A stretch of DNA of 64,000 bases from AC-56 sp963798705 (GTDB taxonomy: Bacteria > Actinomycetota > Thermoleophilia > Solirubrobacterales > 70-9): positions 806,001-870,000 of the forward strand of contig CAWCTW010000005.1 of the NCBI GenBank assembly GCA_963798705.1. Reading direction: 5' to 3'. A program made the position numbers and the translations under genes. Below are positions 56,895 to 64,000 of this stretch, piece after piece. Position 1 is the stretch's first letter. Each line of letters starts with the position of its first letter. The notes below the pieces were generated by a model, which saw only the letters and a program-made list of their open reading frames with translations, made no database searches and was not told the DNA's origin.

Positions 56895-57743
56895 TCAGCT
56901 CCTCATGCGGTAGAGGTAGGTGGTCAACGGAGCGAACACCGCGGTCAGCCCGGCCGCAGTCGCCAGCACGAGGCCGACCTCCCCCGCCCCCGCCGTCCCC
57001 TCCATGAGTCCCCGCGACGCGGTCACGAGATGCGAGACCGGGTTGGCGTCGACGAACGCCTTCAGCCAGGCGGGCAGGGTTTCGGGCTCGACGAACACGT
57101 TGCTCAGGAAGGTGACCGGAAAGAGCACCATGAAGCCGGCGTTCATGACGGCGTTCGGCGCGCGCATCAACAGCCCGACGGTGGTGAAGACCCAAGCCAG
57201 CCCAAACGCGAATACGACGACGAGCAGCATCGCGGCCAGCACACCGACCACCCCCGCCTCCGGCCGAAAGCCGAGCGCCAGCCCCAGGAGGACCACGACC
57301 GTGGCGGCGACGAGGTAGCGGACGCTGTCGCCCAGCACCGCGCCGACGAGCGGCGCCGGTCGCCAGATCGGCAGTGAGCGAAAGCGGTCGACAACCCCCT
57401 TCGTCACGTCGGTGTTCAGCGTCACCCCGGAGTAGACGGTCGTGAACAGAACCGACATTACGAGGATCCCGGGCAGGATGAATTGCAGGTACTCGCCCGT
57501 CGAGCCGGCGATCGCGCCGCCGAAGAGATACGTGAACATGAGCAGGAACAGGACCGGCGTGATGGTCACGTCGAGGAGCTGCTCGGGGACGTGCTTGATC
57601 TTCAAGATCCCACGCCAGCCGAACGTGAGGCACGCCGCCATGGCACTGGGGCGCGCCGGCCGCGGGGTCGACGAGAGGGCGGTGTGGAGCGTCTTGCCCG
57701 CGACCGCCTCGGGCCGAGCCTGCGTAGTGGGCGCCGAGCTCAC
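56895..57743 (-). CDS. ABC-2 type permease (DrrB-like)
   Basis: This 282-residue protein has six hydrophobic helices in the ABC-2 pattern (LLDVTITPVLFLLMFTYLFG, FILPGILVMSVLFTTVYSGV, DRFRSLPIWRPAPLVGAVLGD). It pairs with the ATPase; its GTG overlaps that stop (GTGA). The N-terminus is cytosolic. Export of a drug-like or lipid compound is inferred from the DrrAB match. Confidence 0.82.
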   Translation of the reverse strand: MSSAPTTQARPEAVAGKTLHTALSSTPRPARPSAMAACLTFGWRGILKIKHVPEQLLDVTITPVLFLLMFTYLFGGAIAGSTGEYLQFILPGILVMSVLFTTVYSGVTLNTDVTKGVVDRFRSLPIWRPAPLVGAVLGDSVRYLVAATVVVLLGLALGFRPEAGVVGVLAAMLLVVVFAFGLAWVFTTVGLLMRAPNAVMNAGFMVLFPVTFLSNVFVEPETLPAWLKAFVDANPVSHLVTASRGLMEGTAGAGEVGLVLATAAGLTAVFAPLTTYLYRMRS

Positions 57744-58744
57744 GCGGTCACCTCCTCCTCCCCGGCGCCCCCGTCGGTGCCGGCTCCGTCCTCGTCGGCG
57801 GGATGACCTGTGAGCGCGAGGAAGACCTCGTCGAGGCTCGGCTGGCCGAGCGAGAAGTCCGCGATCGCGATCCCGCTGCGCGAGAGCTCGGCGATCGCCT
57901 CGGCGGCGCTCTCCGGATTCGGCGGGCAGGCAGCTGACAGGCCGGCCGGGTCCGCCTCGAGACGGACCGCGGCGTCGAGGGCGCGAGAGAGCACTCGCTC
58001 GGCTCGTGGTCGCTCCTCCGGGTCGAGCAGCCGCACGTGGAGCGCGCCCCGGCCAACCGATGCCTTGAGCTGGCTCGGCGTCCCTTCGGCGATCACCTTG
58101 CCGTTGTCGATCACGGCTATCCCGTCCGCGAGCTGATCGGCCTCGTCCAGGTACTGCGTGCAGAGCAGGACCGTCGTGCCTTGGCCCGCAAGCGTGCGGA
58201 CGATGTCCCAGACCTGATTGCGAGACCGCGGGTCGAGCCCGGTCGTCGGCTCGTCGAGGAACATCAGCTCCGGCGTGACGACGATGCTGGCCGCGATGTC
58301 GAGACGCCGGCGCATACCACCTGAGTAGCTCTTGACCTGGCGGCCCGCCGCGTCGGTGAGGCCGAATGCCTCCAGCAGCTCGCCCGCCCGGTCCTTGGCC
58401 TGCGCCCGCGAGTAGCCGAGGAGGCGGCCGACCATGACGAGGTTCTCGCGCCCGGTGAGATCCTCGTCGACCGACGCGAGCTGGCCGGTCAGGCTCACCA
58501 GGCCGCGCACCGCATCGGCCTCGGCGACGACGTCGTGACCCAGCACGCGGGCCGAGCCGCCGTCGGGGCGCAGCAGGGTCGCGAGCATCCGCACCGCGGT
58601 GGTCTTCCCGGCGCCGTTTGGGCCGAGCATGCCGTAGACCGCGCCGCTGCGCACGGCGAGGTCCACGCCGTCCACGGCCCGGGTCTCGCCGAAGCATTTG
58701 ACGAGACCGGAGGCCTCGATCGCAAGTGATGAGTCGTCTCTCAT
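57740..58744 (-). CDS. ABC transporter ATPase (DrrA-like)
   Basis: This 334-residue ATPase has Walker A GPNGAGKTT (41-49), signature SGGMRRRLD (141-149), Walker B LMFLDEP (160-166) and the DrrA-type C-terminal extension (FSLGQPSLDEVFLALTGHP). With the permease downstream it forms an exporter of the daunorubicin-resistance type. Confidence 0.9.
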   Translation of the reverse strand: MRDDSSLAIEASGLVKCFGETRAVDGVDLAVRSGAVYGMLGPNGAGKTTAVRMLATLLRPDGGSARVLGHDVVAEADAVRGLVSLTGQLASVDEDLTGRENLVMVGRLLGYSRAQAKDRAGELLEAFGLTDAAGRQVKSYSGGMRRRLDIAASIVVTPELMFLDEPTTGLDPRSRNQVWDIVRTLAGQGTTVLLCTQYLDEADQLADGIAVIDNGKVIAEGTPSQLKASVGRGALHVRLLDPEERPRAERVLSRALDAAVRLEADPAGLSAACPPNPESAAEAIAELSRSGIAIADFSLGQPSLDEVFLALTGHPADEDGAGTDGGAGEEEVTA

Positions 58745-58818
58745 GCGCCTGTCACACGGTGCCCGTGATCGACGTCTCTACGCGCCACGCCACTCAAGAT
58801 ACCCGCGCGGGGTGGAGC

Positions 58819-59849
58819 TCAGAAGAGGCTCGGCTGCTCCTGCGCCTGCCGGCGGGCACCCTTCCCTTCGGTCGCGGAGCGGTCGGCGCTCCCGATGCCT
58901 CGCCGCGGCCCCGTGCGGCCGGGCCGCCGCACGATCGCGGAGAGGCGGCTCGCCTCCGCCTTTTGCATGTAGGCACCGCGCTCGTAGAGCTCCGAGTACC
59001 GCGGCAGAAGATCGGGCCGGCGTTCCCGGAGCCAGTCGAACCAGATGTCGCGCACCTCGCCGCGCAGGTGAAGCGCAATGCCGCCGATCGAATCGGCGCC
59101 CGCCTCGTCGAGCAGCTCGAGCAGCGGCTCGACCTGCTGCGGCGCGTCGTTCACTCCGGGGATCAGCGGCGCGATCAGCACCCCGGTCCGGATCCCGGCT
59201 CGCTTCAGCTCGGCGACCGCCTCGATCCGCTTGCGCGGGTGCGGCGTGTGCGGCTCGGTGTCACGCCAGGCCTTCTCGTCCAGGGTGGGGATCGAGAGGT
59301 TCGCGGTGAAGTCCGTTCGGTCAGCGACCTCGCGCATGAGATCGAGGTCGCGAAGCAGGAGGGGCGACTTGGTCAGCACCGAGCAGGGATTGGCGAAGTC
59401 ACGCATCGCCTCCCAGATTCCGCGCGTCAGCCTGTACCGCCCCTCGACCCACTGGTAGGGGTCGGTGTTGGTGCCGAGGGCCACGTGCTCGCCCTTCCAC
59501 GACGGTCGCGCGAGCTCGACTCGCAACAACTCCGGCACGTTGACCTTGACGACGATCTCACGCTCGAAGTCCTCGCGGGCGTTCAGATCCAGATAGGTAT
59601 GGGTAGGACGGGCGAAGCAGTAGGTCAAGTGCAGGCGTGGGTGCATCCGCGAAATGGATTGATCGTCCAGCGGAACGGCATCCGCGAGCGCTTCGGCACC
59701 TGGTTCAGCGCCGATCGTGCCTGCACCTCGTAGAAGCGGATGCCGAGCGCTTCAGGCGCATCGAACGTCCGCACTACGGCGGGCTCGCGGAAGCCGGGCA
59801 ACCGCGCCTCGGCCTCCTCCTTTCCGACCTCGAGATTCTCCCAACGCAC
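58819..59849 (-). pseudogene. Radical SAM protein (Rv2578c-like) broken in the cluster motif
   Basis: The frame from GTG 59849 reads VRWENLEV... PFRWTINPFRGCTHACT and then stops at 59625-59627. The next frame resumes at TYCFARPTHTYLDL and continues to 58819 with FTANLSIPTLDEKAWR, RIEAVAELKRAGIRTGVLIAPLIPGVND. Joined, the motif would be CTHACTYC (CX3CX2C) but five extra bases (TTGAC on the minus strand, about 59624-59629) lie between the second and third cysteines. The rest looks intact, so the break is recent or a sequence error. Confidence 0.8.
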
Positions 59850-59958
59850 GAACGCATGTTCGCACATGTCGCGGACGACTGAATGCCGGTCGTCCTCGCG
59901 CGGCACGCTGGCCGGGAGCTCCGACGGCGGACCCGACCGGCCCGGCCGCGCGCATCCC

Positions 59959-59964
59959 TACAAT
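59959..59964 (+). promoter_or_regulatory. -10 box (TACAAT) before korA
   Basis: TACAAT lies 34 nt before the korA GTG. A six-codon reading frame (ATG 59975 to TGA 59995, MAPEAL) starts 10 nt after it and contains the GGAGG that would serve korA. Confidence 0.45.
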
Positions 59965-59998
59965 CGGTGGCCTAATGGCGCCGGAGGCGCTCTGAGGC

Positions 59999-61840
59999 GT
60001 GACCAAGGCAGTACCTGTAGAAGAGAAAGAGCGGGTCGTCGTCCGATTCGCCGGCGATTCGGGCGACGGGATACAGCTGGCCGGCAACCGCTTCGCCGCG
60101 GCCACCGCCCTGATCGGCAACGACCTGGTCACGCTGCCCGACTTTCCGGCGGAGATCCGCGCCCCGGCCGGGACGCTGGCGGGTGTCTCCGCGTTCCAGA
60201 TCCACTTCGCCTCGCGCGACATCCTCACGCCCGGAGGGCAGCCGAACGTGCTCGTGGCGATGAATCCGGCGGCGCTGAAGACGAACGTCGGCGAGCTCGA
60301 GCGCGGCGGCATCGTGATCGCCAACGAGGACGGGTTCGGAGACCACAACCTGCGCAAGGCCGCGTACGAGTCCAACCCGCTCGAGGACGGCTCGCTCGAC
60401 GAGTACCGCGTGTTCCGCGTCCCGATGACGTCGATGACCGTGCGCGCCACCGAGGGGATCGACGGGATCACCTCCCGCGACGCCGCCCGCTCGAAGAACT
60501 TCTTCGCCCTGGGGCTTGTGTCCTGGATGTACAGCCGCCCCACCAACGTGACGGTCGAGTGGATCGAGGAGAAGTTCGGCAAGGCCGAGTCGCTCATGCA
60601 GGCCAATCTGGCGGCCTTCCGCGCGGGCTACAACTTCGGCGAGACGGCCGAGCTGCTGCACGTGCACTACGAGGTCAAGGCGGCGCCGGCCGAGCCCGGC
60701 ACCTATCGCAGCGTCAACGGCACCAACGCCACCGCGCTGGGCCTGATCGCCGCGAGCGTTCGGAGCGGGCTGCCCCTGTTCCTGGCCAGTTACCCGATCA
60801 CCCCCGCATCCGAGCTGCTGCACGAGCTCTCGCGCCACAAGCGCTTCGGCGTGCGGACCGTCCAGGCCGAGGACGAGATCGCAGCGGCCAACATGGCCCT
60901 CGGCGCCGCGTTCGGCGGTCATCTCGGCGTCACGGCGTCGAGCGGCCCCGGGATGGACTTGAAGCAGGAGACGATCGGCCTGGCGGTGGCGCTGGAGCTG
61001 CCGCTGCTCGTCATCGACGTCCAGCGGGCAGGGCCGTCGACGGGCATGCCGACGAAGACCGAGGCGGCCGACCTGCTGATGGCGATCGACGGCCGCCATG
61101 GCGAGTCGCCGCTGCCGGTGATCGCGGCCTCGACCCCCGCCCAGTGCTTCGACGCGGTCATGGAGGCGGCGCGGATCGCGGTCACCTACCGCACGCCGGT
61201 GATCCTGCTCACCGACACCTTCCTGGCCAACTCCTCGGAGCCGTGGATGGTCCCGGACGCCGCCGACCTGCCGGAGATCGAGCCCCGCTTCGCCACGGAG
61301 TCCAACCGCGACGGCGAATTCTGGCCCTACCTGCGCGACGATCGGCTCGCGCGCCCGTGGGCCGTGCCCGGCACCGAGGGGCTGCAGCACGTGATCGGCG
61401 GGCTGGAGAAGGAGGCGGGCACCGGCCACATCAGCTACGAGGCGGAGAACCACGCGTTGATGACCCGACTGCGCGCGGAGAAGGTGGGCGGCATCGCGGC
61501 CGATATCGGCGAGCTCGACGTCGACCACGTCGATGGCGCCGAGATGCTCGTGCTCGGCTGGGGCTCCACCTACGGGGCGATCAAGGGAGGCGTGAGGCGG
61601 GTGCGGCTTCGCGGCAAGAAGGTCGCGTGGGCGCATCTGCGCCACCTGAACCCGCTGCCGCCGAACACCGGCGAGGTCGTCCGCGCGTACTCCAAGGTGC
61701 TGATCCCGGAGACGAACACGGGGCAGCTCGCGCGGATCATCCGCAGCGAGTTCCTGGTCGACGCACAGAGCTACACGAAGGTTGAGGGCCTGCCGATCTT
61801 CGCCGAGGAGCTTGACGAGGTGATCACGGAGCGGCTATGA
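59999..61840 (+). CDS. korA: 2-oxoacid:ferredoxin oxidoreductase, gamma-alpha fusion
   Basis: This 613-residue protein's residues 1-190 are the gamma domain (VVVRFAGDSGDGIQLAGNRFA) and the rest is alpha: YPITPAS (265-271), TVQAEDEIAAANMALGAAFGG, SSGPGMDLKQETIGLA and RAGPSTGMPTKTEAADL. 2-Oxoglutarate is favoured over pyruvate because of the gamma-alpha fusion layout, but substrate is inferred. It is coupled to the beta subunit by an ATGA overlap. Confidence 0.88.
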   Translation: MTKAVPVEEKERVVVRFAGDSGDGIQLAGNRFAAATALIGNDLVTLPDFPAEIRAPAGTLAGVSAFQIHFASRDILTPGGQPNVLVAMNPAALKTNVGELERGGIVIANEDGFGDHNLRKAAYESNPLEDGSLDEYRVFRVPMTSMTVRATEGIDGITSRDAARSKNFFALGLVSWMYSRPTNVTVEWIEEKFGKAESLMQANLAAFRAGYNFGETAELLHVHYEVKAAPAEPGTYRSVNGTNATALGLIAASVRSGLPLFLASYPITPASELLHELSRHKRFGVRTVQAEDEIAAANMALGAAFGGHLGVTASSGPGMDLKQETIGLAVALELPLLVIDVQRAGPSTGMPTKTEAADLLMAIDGRHGESPLPVIAASTPAQCFDAVMEAARIAVTYRTPVILLTDTFLANSSEPWMVPDAADLPEIEPRFATESNRDGEFWPYLRDDRLARPWAVPGTEGLQHVIGGLEKEAGTGHISYEAENHALMTRLRAEKVGGIAADIGELDVDHVDGAEMLVLGWGSTYGAIKGGVRRVRLRGKKVAWAHLRHLNPLPPNTGEVVRAYSKVLIPETNTGQLARIIRSEFLVDAQSYTKVEGLPIFAEELDEVITERL

Positions 61841-62871
61841 CCGAGGCGAACGGCAACGGGTCCGGCCCGCTCGGGCTGACCAAGAAGGACTTCTCCTCCG
61901 ACCAGGAGACCCGCTGGTGCCCCGGCTGCGGGGACTACGCGATCCTGGCCACCGTGCAGCAGTTCCTGCCGGAGCTGGGGCTGCCGCCGCAGCGGATCGT
62001 CTTCGTGGCCGGGATCGGCTGCGCGGGGCGATTCGCGTACTACATGAACACCTATGGCGTCCACGGCATCCACGGGCGCGCGCCGGCGCTCGCCACCGGG
62101 CTCGCCCTGGCGCGCTCCGACCTCTCGATCTGGGTCGTCAGCGGGGATGGGGATGCCCTGTCGATCGGCGGCAACCACCTGATCCACGCGCTGCGGCGCA
62201 ACGTGCCGATCAAGATCCTGCTGTTCAACAACCAGATCTACGGCCTCACCAAGGGCCAGTACTCGCCGACGAGCGAGGAGGGCAAGGTCACCAAGTCCAC
62301 GCCGTTCGGGTCGCTGGACCATCCCTTCAACCCGGTGGCCCTCGCCCTGGGAGCCGAGGCGAGCTTCGTCGCGCGCACCGTCGACACCGATCGAGCGCAC
62401 CAGGCCGAGGTGCTCCGTGCGGCAGCCGAGCACAACGGCTCGGCGCTGATCGAGATCTACCAGAACTGCAACGTCTTCAACGACGGCGCCTTCGACGCCG
62501 TCCGGGCCAAGGGCAGGGAGGCGAACCAGATCCGCCTGGAGCACGGCACCCCGATCCGCTTTGGCGTCGATGGAGAGCGCGGCGTGGCTCGCGGGCCCGA
62601 CGGCGGCCTGCGCATCGCGGAGGTCGCCGAAGTCGGCGAGGATGGCCTGCTCGTCCACGACGCCCACGATCCCAACCCCAGCCAGGCTTTTGCGCTTGCC
62701 CACCTCGCACGGCGACCGAGCGAGCCAACCCCCGTCGGAGTGTTCCGCGCCGTCGAGCGCCCTGTCTACGGCGAGGCCATGGCCCGCGAGCTCCAGGCAG
62801 CGCGGGAGGGATTGGGAGCGCAGGAGCTCGACGAGCTCCTGCGCTCCGGCGACGCCTGGACCGTCGCCTAA
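61837..62871 (+). CDS. korB: 2-oxoacid:ferredoxin oxidoreductase beta subunit
   Basis: This 344-residue TPP-binding subunit has C28 and C31 in WCPGCGDYAI, C64 in GIGCAGRF, the TPP motif SGDGDALSIGGNHLIHALRRN...NNQIYGLTKGQ, and a C-terminal tail of about 60 residues. Three Cys in these places plus a later one hold the [4Fe-4S] cluster. With KorA it oxidises a 2-oxoacid to acyl-CoA, passing electrons to ferredoxin. Its TAA shares bases with the convergent MMPL stop. Confidence 0.9.
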   Translation: MTEANGNGSGPLGLTKKDFSSDQETRWCPGCGDYAILATVQQFLPELGLPPQRIVFVAGIGCAGRFAYYMNTYGVHGIHGRAPALATGLALARSDLSIWVVSGDGDALSIGGNHLIHALRRNVPIKILLFNNQIYGLTKGQYSPTSEEGKVTKSTPFGSLDHPFNPVALALGAEASFVARTVDTDRAHQAEVLRAAAEHNGSALIEIYQNCNVFNDGAFDAVRAKGREANQIRLEHGTPIRFGVDGERGVARGPDGGLRIAEVAEVGEDGLLVHDAHDPNPSQAFALAHLARRPSEPTPVGVFRAVERPVYGEAMARELQAAREGLGAQELDELLRSGDAWTVA

Positions 62872-64000
62872 CCGCCCTCGCCGGCCGCTGCCCGCTGCGG
62901 CACCGATGGCTCGACCCGAAGCAGCCGGGCCGGCATCCGCGGCAGGATCCAGTTCCAGCGCCCGAACAGCGACACCGCGGCGGGCACCAGCAGAGCCCGG
63001 ATCACGGTCGCGTCGAGCAGGATCCCGGCGGCCAGCCCGGTGGCGAACATCTTCAGGTCGGTCCCCGGCCCCGAGGCCAGCGACACGAACGCCAGGAACA
63101 GGATCAACGCCGCGCTCGTGACCAGCCGGCCGGTGCGGCCGATGCCCTGCACGACCGCGGTGCGGGTATCGCCGGAGGCGTCGTACTCCTCCCGCATCCG
63201 GGTGAGGATGAACACCTCGTAGTCCATCGAGAGCCCGAACAGGAACGCGAACACCATCAGCGGTATCCATGCCGGCACCGACCCGGTGGCCTCGATTCCC
63301 CACAACAGGTCCGACCCGTGGCCGTGCTGCCACATCAGTGCCAGCACGCCCCAGGCGGCGGCGACGCTGGCGATGTTAAGCACCACCGCCTTCAGGGGCA
63401 GGAGCAGCGAGCGGAACGCCCTCGCGAGCAGGATGAACGTGACGATCGCGATCAACGCGATCATCAGCGGGAAGTTGCCGTAGACGGCGTCGATGAAGTC
63501 GGCGTTCTGCGCCGGTAGCCCGCCCACACGGACGTCCGGCCCCGCCGCATGCGCCGCCTCGCGCACGTGGTCGAGCGTGTCCTTCCCGGCCTGGGTGGAG
63601 TCGTCGGCCGTCGGGATCGCCAGGATCTCGGCAACGCCCCCGCTACGCCATTGCGGAGAGTCCGGCGCGACAGCGCCGTGCATCCCGGGCACGGAGCGCA
63701 CGTCCGCCGCGACGCGGTCAGGGGGAGTTCCCTCGGCGACGATCTCGTACGGGAGCAGCGTGCCCGACCCGATCCCGGAGTCCTCCAGGGCTGTGAGGCC
63801 CTGCTTCGCATCGCCCTGCTTGGCGATCGTGTCGGGGCTGGCGTCCCCGAGCGTGAGGCCGGTCGCGGCGATGATCAGGACGGCGAGGATCGCAGTGGCG
63901 ACGCCGGCTGCGATCACCCGGTGGCGCACGACCAGCTCGGCCCACCGCGTCCACGAGCGGCTGGCGCGGTTATCGGTTCGCCGGTGCGGCCAATCGAGCC
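62868..64000 (-). CDS. MMPL-family membrane transporter, C-terminal part
   Basis: The frame runs off the right edge (codons DNRASRSWTRWAEL before VVRHRV are still in frame) and so is partial: 377 codons seen. The visible part holds a periplasmic loop (LTLGDASPDTIAKQ...) and five or six helices with the MMPL block VPLMVFAFLFGLSMDYEVFILTRMREEY (the Asp-Tyr pair of the proton path). It should export lipids or hydrophobic compounds. Confidence 0.85.
   Translation of the reverse strand, partial: LDWPHRRTDNRASRSWTRWAELVVRHRVIAAGVATAILAVLIIAATGLTLGDASPDTIAKQGDAKQGLTALEDSGIGSGTLLPYEIVAEGTPPDRVAADVRSVPGMHGAVAPDSPQWRSGGVAEILAIPTADDSTQAGKDTLDHVREAAHAAGPDVRVGGLPAQNADFIDAVYGNFPLMIALIAIVTFILLARAFRSLLLPLKAVVLNIASVAAAWGVLALMWQHGHGSDLLWGIEATGSVPAWIPLMVFAFLFGLSMDYEVFILTRMREEYDASGDTRTAVVQGIGRTGRLVTSAALILFLAFVSLASGPGTDLKMFATGLAAGILLDATVIRALLVPAAVSLFGRWNWILPRMPARLLRVEPSVPQRAAAGEGG

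Noticed and set aside
57740..58744. Biosynthetic cluster suggested by DrrAB-like exporter, acyl-CoA synthetase and MFS
   Set aside because: No polyketide, peptide-synthetase or tailoring genes nearby; these are common housekeeping or detox genes.
1..64000. tRNA, rRNA, CRISPR array, insertion sequence or integrase
   Set aside because: Scanned for tRNA-like arms, short regularly spaced repeats and transposase or recombinase motifs; none seen.

Overview
The window is high-GC DNA read as a chromosomal segment of a deep-branching actinobacterium. I infer a Thermoleophilia-like (Solirubrobacterales/Gaiellales) organism, probably aerobic, from four things: a full coenzyme F420 biosynthesis set with F420-using oxidoreductases, a DivIVA-type coiled-coil protein, GTP-dependent PEP carboxykinase, and DpsL-type ferritin with PerR and MntR/NRAMP metal and peroxide control. 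It looks like core and metabolic DNA. I see no prophage, integron, CRISPR array, rRNA or tRNA.

Layout. 1-5.7 kb: end of an acetoacetyl-CoA synthetase, a GGDEF protein with a degenerate HD-GYP domain, a methylthioadenosine deaminase/phosphorylase pair, and an acyl-CoA carboxylase beta chain. 5.7-11.7 kb: DivIVA protein, 3-hydroxybutyryl-CoA dehydrogenase, GNAT, NTF2-like protein, an HMG-CoA-lyase-like protein with Ser in place of the catalytic Cys, M19 dipeptidase, FlK-like thioesterase and SDR. 11.9-19 kb: F420 genes (npdG-cofD-cofC-cofE, and further on the cofG/cofH fusion fbiC). 19-26 kb: 2Fe-2S protein, DpsL ferritin, PerR, aquaporin, pyrophosphatase, an orphan binding lipoprotein, NRAMP and MntR. 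26-36 kb: YgfZ, lipoproteins, a coiled-coil nuclease-like protein, crotonyl-CoA carboxylase/reductase, an acyltransferase, ClpS and hydrolases. 36-47 kb: ethylmalonyl-CoA mutase, a hydrolase-cyclase fusion, LLM oxidoreductase, MaoC, amidase, acyl-CoA dehydrogenase and a malyl-CoA-lyase-like protein. 47.5-64 kb: AAA ATPase, F420 oxidoreductase, pckG, a CoA ligase pair plus ferredoxin, acyl-CoA synthetase, MFS and ABC exporters, 2-oxoacid:ferredoxin oxidoreductase and an MMPL protein that runs off the end.

How they fit. Candidates for most steps of the ethylmalonyl-CoA pathway are scattered over the window: Hbd, Ccr, Ecm, Mcd-like ACAD, Mch-like MaoC, Mcl-like lyase and carboxylase beta. They feed succinyl-CoA ligase, the ferredoxin-linked 2-oxoacid oxidoreductase and PEP carboxykinase. 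This suggests growth on C2/fatty-acid-derived acetyl-CoA with F420 as an extra hydride carrier.

Most unusual signals. (1) A family of 48-49 bp palindromic repeats has three clear copies and one decayed copy; one copy sits in frame inside fbiC, next to a second palindrome. (2) Many genes carry a TANNNT box whose last base lies 6-10 nt before the start codon, which points to widespread leaderless transcription; one 28-bp divergent promoter has overlapping -10 boxes. (3) There are four decaying genes, including a radical SAM gene with five extra bases inside its CxxxCxxC motif. (4) Several enzymes and redox proteins have lost a key ligand or catalytic residue. All functional calls come from reading the sequence; no database search was run.
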